Shown piece by piece: positions 1 to 9,158 of a stretch of DNA of 64,000 nt. This DNA is from Puniceibacterium sp. IMCC21224 (lineage in GTDB: Bacteria; Pseudomonadota; Alphaproteobacteria; Rhodobacterales; Rhodobacteraceae), in assembly GCF_001038505.1 (NCBI RefSeq), contig NZ_LDPY01000001.1, forward strand, positions 2,418,001 to 2,482,000. The letters run 5' to 3'. Positions within the stretch are counted from its first letter, which is position 1, and every line of letters starts with the position of its first letter. Made by a program: the position numbers and the translations under genes. The notes under the pieces are model-generated. The model was not told the origin of the DNA and did no database searches. It saw only the letters and a program-made list of their open reading frames with translations.

Positions 1-467
1 TCGATGTAGAAATCGGTGACCGGGCGGCCATCCTCATCGGTCTCGGGCACCTCGGGCTGGCCATCCGCGGGCCAGGCGGTTTCGTAATTCTCCTCATCGG
101 TGGAGCCGTCAGTTTCCGTCACCACCAGCTTGAGCCGACCGTAGGTCATGCCCGGCTCTGCCGCCCCCGGATCGCGCCCGGTGATGCCAAAGCCCGAAAC
201 AGAACCTTTGCCATCAACAAAGAGGTTGCCCGAGAAGGTGTAGAGCGCGCCGTCGCGGCTGACGCCCTGTGGGTCCGGCGACAGCCGGAACGCCTGCTCC
301 ACCGGGAACATCGACGCCCACCACCCGGTTTCCGAGATCTGCTCGCGGTCCCGGAACGACGACACCAGCAGCCCCACGGTCGGAATCAGCCAGATCAGCA
401 CCAGCGCCACCACGCAAATGTTGGTCACGATGGAGAGCGAGGTCTTCTGTCCGGCGATATTGTCCAT
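1..467 (-). CDS. aglG: Sugar ABC transporter permease, AglG-like (partial, N-terminal part)
   Basis: Inner-membrane permease of a binding-protein-dependent sugar importer. Only the first 155 codons lie in the window; the C-terminal part runs off the left edge. The ATG at 467 follows a GGAGAG ribosome binding site that overlaps the stop codon of the upstream permease gene (10 bp between them). The protein opens with a short cytoplasmic stretch and one membrane segment (about residues 12-34, ending IPTVGLLVSSF), followed by a long hydrophilic, acidic segment (residues 40-155) rich in Asp, Glu and Gly. That extra-cytoplasmic loop is typical of AglG-type permeases. The EAA loop is not in the window. 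Co-directional with aglE and aglF, so it should be the third gene of that operon. Substrate specificity cannot be read from this fragment. Confidence 0.8.
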   Translation of the reverse strand, partial: MDNIAGQKTSLSIVTNICVVALVLIWLIPTVGLLVSSFRDREQISETGWWASMFPVEQAFRLSPDPQGVSRDGALYTFSGNLFVDGKGSVSGFGITGRDPGAAEPGMTYGRLKLVVTETDGSTDEENYETAWPADGQPEVPETDEDGRPVTDFYI

Positions 468-477
468 GATGCTCTCC

Positions 478-1455
478 TCAGCGCAGTTCTTTGCGGGCCT
501 GGCGGATGTTCTGGATCATCACCGGCAGCACGATGATCATGATGACAAAGGCCACTGCGGTCGCCCGCCCGTCATCGCGGAACATGTAATCCATCATGTA
601 GCTTGGCAGGATCTCGGTATCGAAATTACCGCCGGTCATGGCATAGACGATGTCGAACACCTTGAGCACAAGGATGGTGATCGTTGTCCAGACAACCACG
701 ATGGTGCCCATGATCTGCGGCACCTTGATCTTAAAGAAGATCTGGAACGGGTTGGCACCGTCGATGATCGCCGCCTCGATGGTTTCCTCGGGGATGCCAC
801 GCAGGGCGGCGGACAGGATCACCATGGCGAAACCGGTCTGTATCCAGATCAGGATCACCATCAGGAAGAAGTTGTTCCAGAACGGGATCTGCAGCACGTC
901 GACCGGACCCAGACCGATGAAATCCCGCACCGCGTTGATGATGCCGATGTCAGCATCATTGGCATAGACGAATTTCCAGATCAGCGAGGCGCCGACAAAA
1001 GAAATCGCCATCGGCATGAAGATCAGCGATTTCGCGATGTTGCCCCAGCGCAGCCGGTCGGTCAGTTGTGCCACCAGCAGACCCAGGAATGTCGCCCCGG
1101 CAGGCACCACCAGCGCCCAGAGGATGTTGTTCAACAGCGCGGTACGAAACCCCTCTTCGGCGAACATCGACGCGTAGTTGCCAAAGCCAATGAACTCCTC
1201 GCCCGAACGATTGTAGAGCGACCGGACGAAGCTGCCGATGACCGGATAAACCAGATACAGCCCCAGCGCGAACATCGCCGGGAACAGAAACAACCATGGC
1301 CGCACCAGCGTGGCGCGGTTGATGTTGCGGCCCTGATCGTCATTGCGCTGCGGAAAGATAACTTTGTCGAGGATCAGGTTGGACAGGTAGAAATAGCCGA
1401 CACATCCGCCAACGCCGACGATGATCGTGATGAAACCCTGAAGCATTGGCGACAT
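478..1455 (-). CDS. aglF: Sugar ABC transporter permease, AglF-like
   Basis: Inner-membrane permease (325 aa) of a carbohydrate uptake ABC transporter (CUT1 type). An N-terminal membrane segment precedes a second near residue 75 (RPWLFLFPAMFALGLYL), and further helices follow. The cytoplasmic EAA signature that contacts the ATPase is clear: EETIEAAIIDGANPFQIFF. The frame is open upstream to 1563, but the ATG at 1455 is preferred because AGGAGA precedes it and the extra residues look non-coding. It lies between the binding-protein gene (ends 147 bp upstream) and the partner permease. Sequence style matches the alpha-glucoside transporter family, which also includes cyanobacterial glucosylglycerol permeases, so the substrate may be an alpha-glucoside, trehalose/sucrose or glucosylglycerol. 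Confidence 0.85.
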   Translation of the reverse strand: MSPMLQGFITIIVGVGGCVGYFYLSNLILDKVIFPQRNDDQGRNINRATLVRPWLFLFPAMFALGLYLVYPVIGSFVRSLYNRSGEEFIGFGNYASMFAEEGFRTALLNNILWALVVPAGATFLGLLVAQLTDRLRWGNIAKSLIFMPMAISFVGASLIWKFVYANDADIGIINAVRDFIGLGPVDVLQIPFWNNFFLMVILIWIQTGFAMVILSAALRGIPEETIEAAIIDGANPFQIFFKIKVPQIMGTIVVVWTTITILVLKVFDIVYAMTGGNFDTEILPSYMMDYMFRDDGRATAVAFVIMIIVLPVMIQNIRQARKELR

Positions 1456-1602
1456 GTGGATCTCCTGTCCTGATCGCGGCAGACCGATACGTGCTTGATC
1501 TGGTTGCAGACTGACCCGTCGCGCGGATCGCGCCAGTGCACAGTAGAAACCGCCCCCGGTCAAACGTATCGGCGGGGGCGGATCGTATCTGAAGGGTCCG
1601 CC

Positions 1603-2958
1603 TTAGCGGATCGCGTCCCAGCGGGACTGGATCTCGGTTGCGACATCTGCCGCGTCACTTCCCGTGGTGTAATCCACCATACCAGACCAGAACGCCCCGG
1701 CACCAATCTCGGACGGCATCAGGTCGGATGCGTCAAAGCGGAACGTGGTCGCATTGCCCAGAATCGCGCCCTGCGCGCGTTGGCTGTCATCGGCATAGGC
1801 ATCCGGATTGACACCTGCATGAGCGGTCAGGAAACCGCCCTGCGCCATCCACAATTCATGTGCAATCGGGGTTTTGAGGAATTCGATCATCGCAGTCGTG
1901 GCCTCGGACGGCTTGGTAATGGCGAACAGCGTGCCAGCCCCCAGAACCGGCTTGCCCAGATCTTTTTCCGCGTAGGCCGGGAAGTAAAAGAAATCCACGT
2001 CCTCGCCCGCCTTGGTGCCTTCGGGAAAGAAGGCCGGGATAAACGATGCTTGCCGGTGCATGTAGCATTCCGCCGGGATGGTAAACAGGCCCGCCGGGCT
2101 GTCGCGGAAATCGGTCGTGGCCACAGCCGAGGCGCCGCCATTCACAAACTCATCGTTGCGCGCGAACCAGCCGAATTCCTCAACCGCCTCAATCACCTTG
2201 GGATCGTTGAACTTTAGATCATTCGTAACCCAAGCGTCATAATCCGCAGGCGTTTGCGTGCGCAGCATCAGATCCTCGACCCAGTCGGTCGCAGGCCAGC
2301 CGGTCGCGGCCCCAGACCCCAGCCCGATGCACCACGGCGTACCGCCGTCATCGACGATCTGCTGCGTCAACTCCTTGAGCTCTTCCATGGTTTCGGGGAT
2401 ATCATAGCCGCCCTCGTCAAAGGCGATGGGCGAATACCAGACCAGTGATTTCAGATCCACGCGGTAGAACAGACCATAGAGCGCGTCGGTCCCGTCCTTA
2501 CCGGCATAAGTGCCCAGATCGACCCAGGACGGACCGGCAGCGAAATTTTCGGCCACCCATTCGGCAGTGCCATCCGCCAGCGGCGTCAACATGCCCTGCG
2601 ACGCAAGATCAGCGGCCAGACCCGGCTGCGGAAACACTGCCAGATTGGGGGCCGATCCGGCGCGGGTCGAAATCACGATATCCTGCTCGAAACTGTCAGA
2701 TCCGGAATAGTTGACCGTCGCCCCCGTGGCTTCTGTGAAGTAGTCGAACACTTTGTCGACCTTTTCCTTTTCATTGCCGGTCCAGGGGCCGGTAATCTCG
2801 ACCGTCTGGCCGGACAGTTCATAGGCGTCGGCAAAGGTGTTGTAGCCATCCCAGTCGAATGCACCTTCGCCCGGCGTAAACGGCAGATGACTTTCGGCAT
2901 GGGCTACACCGGCGGTCAGCGCCGCCAGCGCCACCCCCGTCATTAATGTCTGTTTCAT
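1603..2958 (-). CDS. aglE: Periplasmic sugar-binding protein of ABC importer, AglE-like
   Basis: Extracellular solute-binding protein, family 1 (451 aa mature plus signal). The N-terminus MKQTLMTGVALAALTAGVAHA is a clear Sec signal peptide with cleavage after AHA. The ATG at 2958 is chosen over an upstream in-frame codon because it starts the signal peptide and has GGAGG about 8 bp before it. The body has the family's features: GPWTGNEKEKVDKVFDYF near the start, and a late segment KPSEATTAMIEFLKTP. It would capture the sugar in the periplasm and deliver it to the AglF/AglG channel. First gene of the importer operon, divergent from the LacI-type regulator at 3209. A perfect CAAAGCGCTTTG operator sits 65 bp upstream. 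The ATPase gene is not in the window. Confidence 0.87.
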   Translation of the reverse strand: MKQTLMTGVALAALTAGVAHAESHLPFTPGEGAFDWDGYNTFADAYELSGQTVEITGPWTGNEKEKVDKVFDYFTEATGATVNYSGSDSFEQDIVISTRAGSAPNLAVFPQPGLAADLASQGMLTPLADGTAEWVAENFAAGPSWVDLGTYAGKDGTDALYGLFYRVDLKSLVWYSPIAFDEGGYDIPETMEELKELTQQIVDDGGTPWCIGLGSGAATGWPATDWVEDLMLRTQTPADYDAWVTNDLKFNDPKVIEAVEEFGWFARNDEFVNGGASAVATTDFRDSPAGLFTIPAECYMHRQASFIPAFFPEGTKAGEDVDFFYFPAYAEKDLGKPVLGAGTLFAITKPSEATTAMIEFLKTPIAHELWMAQGGFLTAHAGVNPDAYADDSQRAQGAILGNATTFRFDASDLMPSEIGAGAFWSGMVDYTTGSDAADVATEIQSRWDAIR

Positions 2959-3022
2959 CAAAAATCCTCCCAGATCTTGCGTCACCGCTTGGGCATTCGG
3001 GACTCATCTCAGCCGACAAACT

Positions 3023-3034
3023 CAAAGCGCTTTG
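3023..3034. promoter_or_regulatory. LacI-type operator, aglE-proximal
   Basis: The perfect 12-bp palindrome CAAAGCGCTTTG has the central CG pair typical of LacI/GalR operators. It lies 65 bp upstream of aglE, in the divergent intergenic region with the regulator gene. The same core (AAAGCGCTTT) recurs at 3184-3193, so both sites are probably bound by the neighbouring regulator. Binding itself is inferred. Confidence 0.75.
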
Positions 3035-3183
3035 GACGGGATCAGGCTTAAACAGTTCGTGCAACCTGTCAATGGGGTAGTGCGCCATTTCAAACCAATC
3101 CAATACTGATATACAGCTAAAGGTTGCGCGCCAGAAACCACTTTCCCACCCGCTGTTTTATCGGCTAACCTAGCTGAAATTTG

Positions 3184-3193
3184 AAAGCGCTTT
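3184..3193. promoter_or_regulatory. LacI-type operator, regulator-proximal (autoregulation)
   Basis: The palindrome AAAGCGCTTT sits 15 bp before the ATG of the LacI-type gene, overlapping the region where transcription or translation would start. It shares its core with the site at 3023-3034, 161 bp away. This spacing allows repressor looping across the divergent promoters. Autoregulation is inferred. Confidence 0.7.
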
Positions 3194-3208
3194 GGAACCT
3201 GTCGCGCC

Positions 3209-4243
3209 ATGAACCTCAAACAATTGGCTGAGCATCTCAACCTGTCCCAGACCACGGTCAGCCGGGCGCTGAACGGCTATCCCGAGGTGCGCGAGGCCAC
3301 GCGCCTGCGGGTTCAAAAGGCCGCCGCCGAACATCACTATACCCCCAACGCCCGCGCCAAAGGGCTGGCCACCGGGCGCGCGATGTCGATTGGGCACATC
3401 ATCTCAACCTCCAAGAAACACGAGATGGTCAACCCGGTCTTCGGCGACTTCATCACCGGCGCGTCCGAGGCCTATGTCGAGGCCGGATACGATATGGTGC
3501 TGACATTGGTCGAGGATGGCGACGAGGCGCGGCTCTATCGCAACATCCGCGACAAGGGCAATGTCGACGGCATTATCGTGCATGGTCCCCGGATGAACGA
3601 CAGCCGGATCGGGTTGCTGACGTCGCTGGGGTTGCCGTTTGTGGTACATGGCCGCGCGTCGGATGTGACCAGGCCCTATTCCTGGATCGACATGAACAAC
3701 CGCCGCGCCTTTGAACGGGCCGCAGGATTCCTGACCGATCTCGGGCACCGCCGGATCGCGTTGATCAACGGGCTGGAGTTCATGGATTTTGCCCACAGGC
3801 GGCGCGAAGGATATCTCGCCGCGTTGGCGACTGCCGAAACTGCCCCGGATACAGCCCTTATGCGACAGGGCGAAATGACCGAGGTGCTGGGCTTTCGCGC
3901 CGCCTCCGAGATGTTGGCGCTGGTCGATCCGCCGACCGCGTTTCTGACCTCCTCCATGGTGACGGCCATCGGCGTGCGGCGCGCATTGGCGGATCGTGGC
4001 CTGGAAATGGGGCGCGACGTGTCCGTCATCACGCATGACGATGATCTGAGCTATATGCCCAACGGCACGGATGAACCGATATTTACCGCAGTGCGGTCTT
4101 CGGTCCGCAACGCGGGCAACCGGGCGGCAAAAATGCTGTTGCGGATGATCGCAGAGCCGGATTGCGCGCCTTTGCAATTCATGCTCGAAGCGGAACTGAT
4201 CCTCGGCCGGTCCACTGGCCCTGCCCGCCCGCGCCAGACCTAA
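3209..4243 (+). CDS. aglR: LacI/GalR-family transcriptional regulator (AglR-like)
   Basis: Sugar-responsive DNA-binding regulator of 344 aa, the usual length for the family. The N-terminal helix-turn-helix is textbook (MNLKQLAEHLNLSQTTVSRA, residues 1-20), followed by the hinge segment with YTPNARAKGLATG (about residues 50-62). The rest is a periplasmic-binding-protein-like effector domain, with conserved pieces such as DGIIVHGPR and the FLTDLGHRRIALI segment. It is divergent from the aglE/F/G importer and is followed within 9 bp by the GH1 gene and then glk, so it most likely controls both arms through the two palindromic operators. It should act as a repressor released by the imported sugar or its product; the effector is unknown. 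Confidence 0.88.
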   Translation: MNLKQLAEHLNLSQTTVSRALNGYPEVREATRLRVQKAAAEHHYTPNARAKGLATGRAMSIGHIISTSKKHEMVNPVFGDFITGASEAYVEAGYDMVLTLVEDGDEARLYRNIRDKGNVDGIIVHGPRMNDSRIGLLTSLGLPFVVHGRASDVTRPYSWIDMNNRRAFERAAGFLTDLGHRRIALINGLEFMDFAHRRREGYLAALATAETAPDTALMRQGEMTEVLGFRAASEMLALVDPPTAFLTSSMVTAIGVRRALADRGLEMGRDVSVITHDDDLSYMPNGTDEPIFTAVRSSVRNAGNRAAKMLLRMIAEPDCAPLQFMLEAELILGRSTGPARPRQT

Positions 4244-4252
4244 GGAGCCCTC

Positions 4253-5575
4253 ATGCGACACAAACGAAGCGATTTTCCGCAGGGGTTCCAGTTCGGCACC
4301 GCGACATCAAGTTACCAGATCGAGGGACACGGTTTTGGCGGTGCGGGGCCGACGCACTGGGACAGCTTTGCTGCCACGCCGGGCAATGTGGTGCGGGCCG
4401 AAAACGGCTTGCGCGCCTGCGATCACTATCACCGCTACGAAGCTGATCTGGATCTGGTCGCCACCGCCGGATTCGACAGCTATCGGTTTTCCACATCCTG
4501 GGCACGGGTTCTGCCCGAAGGGCGCGGCACCCCGAACCCCGAGGGTCTCGATTTCTACGACCGGCTGACGGATGCGATGCTGGAACGCGGGATCAAACCC
4601 TGCGCGACGCTGTATCATTGGGAGTTGCCGCAGCCGCTGTCGGATCTGGGCGGCTGGCGCAATCCCGATATCGGCAACTGGTTCGCGGATTTTACCCAAG
4701 TCATCATGGGCCGGATTGGCGACAGAATGCATTCGGTCGCCCCAATCAACGAACCCTGGTGCGTCGCATGGATCAGCCACTTTCTGGGCTTGCACGCGCC
4801 CGGCCTACGTGACATCCGCGCCACCGCCCGCGCCATGCACCATGTGCTGCTGGCCCATGGCCGCGCGACGCAGGTGATGCGGGGGCTTGGCATGGATAAC
4901 CTTGGCGCCGTGTTCAATATGGAATGGCCGCAACCGGTGGACGACAGCGCAGGTGCCGCGCGCGCTGCCGACACCTATGACGGCTATTACAACCGCTTCT
5001 ACCTCGATGGTGTGTTCAAAGGCCGCTACCCCGACAGCGTTCTTGCGGGAATGGAGCAGCACCTGCCCAAAGGCTGGCAGGACGACTTCCCTGTCATTCA
5101 GACCCCCGTGGACTGGTGCGGCATCAACTACTACACCCGCAAGGTGCTGGCCCCAAACGATGGCCCCTGGCCCCATCTGGACGAGGTCGAAGGCCCATTG
5201 CCCAAGACCTTTATGGATTGGGAGATTTATCCTGAAGGGTTGTATAAATTCCTCAAACGGACGGCGGCAGAATATACCGGTGATTTGCCGCTGTTCGTGA
5301 CCGAGAACGGCATGGCCAGCCCTGATGTGATCGACGACGGTGTGATCCGCGACCCGGCCCGCATCGCATATATCAACGATCATCTGGACTCGGTGCGTCG
5401 GGCGATTGCAGAAGGAGTGCCGGTGCAGGGCTATTTCATCTGGTCGCTGATGGACAATTACGAATGGGCGCTGGGCTATGAAAAGCGGTTCGGCCTCGTG
5501 CATGTAGATTTCGACAGCCTTGAACGCACCCCCAAAGAATCTTACCACGCTGTGGCGCGGGCATTGAAAGAGTAG
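4253..5575 (+). CDS. GH1 family beta-glucosidase
   Basis: Glycoside hydrolase family 1 retaining enzyme (440 aa). It hydrolyses a terminal beta-linked glucose (or galactose/fucose) from disaccharides or glycosides in the cytoplasm; there is no signal peptide. The acid/base motif is INEP (Glu167) and the nucleophile motif TENG (Glu351), with the substrate-binding N-terminal QIEGH and the late W-E-W-like segment SLMDNYEWALGYEKRFGL. The ATG at 4253 has GGAG 8 bp before it. It starts 9 bp after the regulator and ends 3 bp before glk, so the three form one operon. A beta-glucosidase beside an alpha-glucoside-type (Agl) importer is a slight mismatch: Sinorhizobium agl operons carry a GH13 alpha-glucosidase instead. 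Confidence 0.9.
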   Translation: MRHKRSDFPQGFQFGTATSSYQIEGHGFGGAGPTHWDSFAATPGNVVRAENGLRACDHYHRYEADLDLVATAGFDSYRFSTSWARVLPEGRGTPNPEGLDFYDRLTDAMLERGIKPCATLYHWELPQPLSDLGGWRNPDIGNWFADFTQVIMGRIGDRMHSVAPINEPWCVAWISHFLGLHAPGLRDIRATARAMHHVLLAHGRATQVMRGLGMDNLGAVFNMEWPQPVDDSAGAARAADTYDGYYNRFYLDGVFKGRYPDSVLAGMEQHLPKGWQDDFPVIQTPVDWCGINYYTRKVLAPNDGPWPHLDEVEGPLPKTFMDWEIYPEGLYKFLKRTAAEYTGDLPLFVTENGMASPDVIDDGVIRDPARIAYINDHLDSVRRAIAEGVPVQGYFIWSLMDNYEWALGYEKRFGLVHVDFDSLERTPKESYHAVARALKE

Positions 5576-5578
5576 AGC

Positions 5579-6556
5579 ATGGCCGAACAATCCGACCTCA
5601 TCGCCGTTGTCGCAGATATCGGCGGCACCAATACGCGGGTGGCACTGACACGCGGAACGCAGGTGCTGCGGGACACGGCGCGACGCTATAGCAATGCGGA
5701 CCATTCCGGGCTGCACGAGGTTTTGACCGACTACCTTGGCCAACAATCCGTTACCCCTGAGGCCGCCTGTGTCGCCATGGCGGGACCGGTGCGCGACGGG
5801 GTTGGGCGGCTAACCAATCTGGACTGGACCGTGGACCGCGACATGATCCGCGACGCGACCAGTGCCCGCACGGTTGCCGTTCTGAATGACCTTCAGGCAC
5901 AAGGCCATGCGGTCGACCTTTTGGGCCATGACAGCCTGACCGAACTGCTACCCGGCACAACGCCCGGCCCACATGCGGCCAAACTGGTGATCGGCGTCGG
6001 AACCGGCATGAACGCGGCCCCCGTTTTCCGACTGGGCGGGCAGACTTTGGTACCGCCGTCGGAATCGGGCCACATCACCCTGCCCCTTCAGAATGACGAA
6101 GAGTTACGGCTGATGGATTTCATCGCCCGCAAACACGGCACTCCCGGGGTCGAGGATGTCCTGTCGGGCCGCGGCTTCGAACGGGTCTATGCCTGGCTTT
6201 GCGAAGAGGATGGCGGCGCAGAGCCGCTCGACGCTGCTGCGATCATGCAGGCGGTCGAGTCGGGGACAAATCCGCGGGCCGAACGGGCGGTGCAGGTCTT
6301 TACCCGCATCCTTGGCCGGGTCGCGGGCAATCTGGCGCTGGTCATGCTGCCCTTCGGCGGCATTTACCTGATCGGTGGCGTGGTCCGGCATTTTGGCCCG
6401 CACCTTTTGCGGATGGGATTTGCCGAAGCGTTCGCCGACAAGGGCCGGTTCGGCCCCTTTATGGCGCAGTTCCCTGTTCACTTAGTGACTGATGATTATG
6501 CAGCTCTCACCGGATCGGCGGGACATCTGGCAGAAATACTGGCGCAAGACGGCTAA
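5579..6556 (+). CDS. glk: Glucokinase (Glk family, non-ROK)
   Basis: ATP-dependent phosphorylation of glucose to glucose-6-phosphate in the cytoplasm. The protein is 325 aa, as usual for bacterial Glk (PF02685). The phosphate-binding loop VVADIGGTNTRVALTRG lies at residues 10-26, with a conserved VAMAGPVRDG segment about residue 62 and the later IGVGTGMNAAPVF and YLIGGVVRHFGP motifs. It follows the GH1 gene by 3 bp, which fits phosphorylation of glucose released by that enzyme. It may also serve glucose released by the glycogen and glucosylglycerol enzymes downstream. A hairpin at 6608-6624 follows. Confidence 0.9.
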   Translation: MAEQSDLIAVVADIGGTNTRVALTRGTQVLRDTARRYSNADHSGLHEVLTDYLGQQSVTPEAACVAMAGPVRDGVGRLTNLDWTVDRDMIRDATSARTVAVLNDLQAQGHAVDLLGHDSLTELLPGTTPGPHAAKLVIGVGTGMNAAPVFRLGGQTLVPPSESGHITLPLQNDEELRLMDFIARKHGTPGVEDVLSGRGFERVYAWLCEEDGGAEPLDAAAIMQAVESGTNPRAERAVQVFTRILGRVAGNLALVMLPFGGIYLIGGVVRHFGPHLLRMGFAEAFADKGRFGPFMAQFPVHLVTDDYAALTGSAGHLAEILAQDG

Positions 6557-6607
6557 CCCCTCGCCAAGGCGGGTCATCGGCTCAATAATAAGTCAGATGC
6601 ACAGGAG

Positions 6608-6624
6608 GCGGGCGGAGCGCCCGC
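6608..6624 (+). terminator. GC hairpin between glk and glgP (weak terminator)
   Basis: A 7-bp perfect stem, GCGGGCG and CGCCCGC, with a 3-nt loop lies 52 bp after glk and about 80 bp before glgP. There is no T-run, so it would be at best a partial, Rho-assisted or processing signal separating the sugar-uptake operon from the glycogen operon. Confidence 0.35.
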
Positions 6625-6705
6625 GCTGAACAGTTGCCAAGCACGCAGAGCGCCTGTTAGCGATAACGAAACCCCAACGGAAACCACCACGGGACGGAAT
6701 TTACG

Positions 6706-9108
6706 ATGAATATGGTCAGCAGAAACACCCTTACCGCGGAACAGTTTCGCGATGCGATCTTGAAGCACCTGACCTATGCGCTGGGCAAGGATCCCGGCCA
6801 TGCGCAGGTGCAGGATTGGCGCATGGCGCTGTCCCTGGCCGTGCGCGACCAGATCGTGGACAGCTGGTTTGCAGCCACGCGAAAGACCTACGCCGAGGGC
6901 GGCAAACGGGTTTATTACCTGTCGATGGAATTCCTGATCGGGCGTCTCCTTGAGGATGGGATTGTCAATCTGCGTCTGGTCGATCAGGCGCGCGACGCGC
7001 TGGCCGGATTGGGACAGGATTTTGACACCGTTTTGCTGGACGAACCAGATGCGGCGCTGGGCAATGGCGGCTTGGGCCGACTTGCTGCCTGTTTCCTCGA
7101 ATCCCTGTCGACGCTGGGTTGCCCTGCGTATGGCTATGGCCTGCGCTACGAACACGGGTTGTTCCGCCAAAGCTTTGTCGACGGCAAACAGATGGAAGCG
7201 CCGGAAACCTGGCTGCTGCAACCCCACGCCTGGGAATTTGAGCGCCCCGAGGCGCGGTTCAGGCTGGGATTTGGCGGCAGCGTCACGACCAAGGGCAAAA
7301 CCGCCGTATGGACGCCCGACAGCTTTGTCGATGCCGAAGCATATGACACCCCCGTCATTGGCTGGCAGGGCCGCTGGGCCAACACGCTGCGCCTGTGGTC
7401 CGCCAAGGCCGTGGACCCTTTCGACCTCGACAGTTTCAACACCGGCGATTTTGCCGCCGCTGCGCGGGACGAGGCAATGGCCCGCACCATCAGCCGCGTT
7501 CTCTATCCCGACGACACCACCGAACAGGGCAAGGAACTGCGGCTCAAGCAGGAATTCTTTCTGACCTCGTCGGCGCTGCGCGACATCATGCGCCGGTTCG
7601 ACAGCGAATATGACGATATCACCAAGCTGCCCGCCAAGGTGGCGATCCAGCTGAACGACACCCACCCGGCCATCGCTGGACCCGAACTTGTTCGGCTGCT
7701 GCATGACGAACGTGGCCTGACCTTCAAGGCGGCGATGGATCTGGCGCAGGGCTGTCTGAGCTATACCAACCACACGCTGCTTCCCGAGGCGCTGGAGACC
7801 TGGCCCGAGGGGCTGTTTGGCAAGCTGCTGCCGCGCCATCTGCAAATCGTGGATCAGATTGACCACGCGCATGCCAAGGCCAATCCCAGTCGCAAGGTGT
7901 CGGCCCGTGCCGAGGGTCAGGTCAAGATGGGCGAGCTGTCGTTCATCATGGCGCACAAGGTCAACGGCGTCTCGGCACTTCACACCGAGTTGATGAAAAC
8001 CACCGTGTTCAAGGAATTGCATCGGCTGCACCCGGACCGCATCCTGAACCAGACCAACGGCGTCACGCCGCGCCGCTGGCTGCTGTCGTGCAACCCGCGC
8101 CTGTCGTCGCTGATCACCGACACCATCGGCGAAGATTGGGCCGACGATCTGGATCAGCTCAAGGGGTTGGAGCCGCATGTGGCAGACGCCGCTTGGCTCG
8201 ACCGCTATGCCAAGGCCAAGCTGGACAACAAGGCAGAACTGTCAAATTGGATGGGCGACGCGCACGGGATCAAAGTCGACCCGGCGATGATCATTGATGT
8301 GCAAATCAAACGTCTGCACGAATACAAGCGCCAACACCTGAACATCCTGGAAACCATCGCCCTGTGGCAAGAGGTCAAGGCCAATCCCGGTGCGAACTGG
8401 ACTCCGCGTCTAAAACTGTTCGCCGGCAAAGCCGCGCCGGGATATTTCTTTGCCAAGGATATCATCCGCCTTATCAACGATGTGGCTGTCATTCTGAATG
8501 CAGACCCTGAAACACGGGATGTGTTGCAGGTCGCCTTTCTGCCCAACTACAACGTCACACTGGCCGAACGGCTGATCCCGGCGGCTGATCTGTCGGAACA
8601 AATCAGCACCGCAGGCAAAGAGGCGTCGGGCACCGGCAACATGAAGTTCGCCCTGAACGGCGCGCTGACTGTTGGCACGCTCGACGGAGCCAATGTCGAA
8701 ATCCGCGAACATGTCGGGGCCGACAATTTCTTCCTCTTCGGCATGACTGCCGACGAGGTTGATGCGCGCCGCGCCATCGACGGTCACGCCGCACAGGCGG
8801 TCGCCGCCGATCCGCGACTGGCAGCGGCCCTCAAAGCGATCAGCGACGGCGTCTTTTCGCCCGGCGACAAAGACCGCTATGCCAATATCGTGGAAAACCT
8901 GACTGGGCCGGACTACTTTCTCGTCTCGTCGGATTTCACCGATTACTGGCGCGCGCAGCGCGAGGTCGACATTGCATTCGCCGACACGGCCAACTGGATG
9001 CGGATGGCCGCCCTGAACACCGCGCGGTCGGGCTGGTTTTCGTCGGATCGCACGATCCGGGGATACATGGCAGATATCTGGCACGCCAAGGCCCTGCGCG
9101 ACGGGTGA
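6706..9108 (+). CDS. glgP: Glycogen/alpha-glucan phosphorylase
   Basis: Phosphorolysis of terminal alpha-1,4 bonds of glycogen to glucose-1-phosphate in the cytoplasm (GT35). It has 800 aa, the normal length. The pyridoxal-phosphate motif EASGTGNMKFALNGALT is present with the Schiff-base lysine at residue 647. Other family landmarks include YLSMEFLIGR (about residues 68-77), GNGGLGRLAACF (about 122-133) and RIKRLHEYKRQ-type sequence QIKRLHEYKRQHLN. It is the first gene of an eight-gene glycogen cluster, followed 50 bp later by glgB. The ATG at 6706 lacks a strong Shine-Dalgarno; a second Met two codons later is possible. Product glucose-1-phosphate can be recycled by GlgC or Pgm, both encoded downstream. 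Confidence 0.95.
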   Translation: MNMVSRNTLTAEQFRDAILKHLTYALGKDPGHAQVQDWRMALSLAVRDQIVDSWFAATRKTYAEGGKRVYYLSMEFLIGRLLEDGIVNLRLVDQARDALAGLGQDFDTVLLDEPDAALGNGGLGRLAACFLESLSTLGCPAYGYGLRYEHGLFRQSFVDGKQMEAPETWLLQPHAWEFERPEARFRLGFGGSVTTKGKTAVWTPDSFVDAEAYDTPVIGWQGRWANTLRLWSAKAVDPFDLDSFNTGDFAAAARDEAMARTISRVLYPDDTTEQGKELRLKQEFFLTSSALRDIMRRFDSEYDDITKLPAKVAIQLNDTHPAIAGPELVRLLHDERGLTFKAAMDLAQGCLSYTNHTLLPEALETWPEGLFGKLLPRHLQIVDQIDHAHAKANPSRKVSARAEGQVKMGELSFIMAHKVNGVSALHTELMKTTVFKELHRLHPDRILNQTNGVTPRRWLLSCNPRLSSLITDTIGEDWADDLDQLKGLEPHVADAAWLDRYAKAKLDNKAELSNWMGDAHGIKVDPAMIIDVQIKRLHEYKRQHLNILETIALWQEVKANPGANWTPRLKLFAGKAAPGYFFAKDIIRLINDVAVILNADPETRDVLQVAFLPNYNVTLAERLIPAADLSEQISTAGKEASGTGNMKFALNGALTVGTLDGANVEIREHVGADNFFLFGMTADEVDARRAIDGHAAQAVAADPRLAAALKAISDGVFSPGDKDRYANIVENLTGPDYFLVSSDFTDYWRAQREVDIAFADTANWMRMAALNTARSGWFSSDRTIRGYMADIWHAKALRDG

Positions 9109-9158
9109 TCACACGCTAGGGGGTTGAACCAATTGACAGGAAGCATAGGCTCTTAATC

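Noticed and set aside
6574..8178. 534-codon open frame on the minus strand opposite glgP
   Set aside because: It mirrors glgP codon structure (GC3-rich genes leave long open antisense frames). The protein has no recognisable domain and glgP on the other strand is certain.
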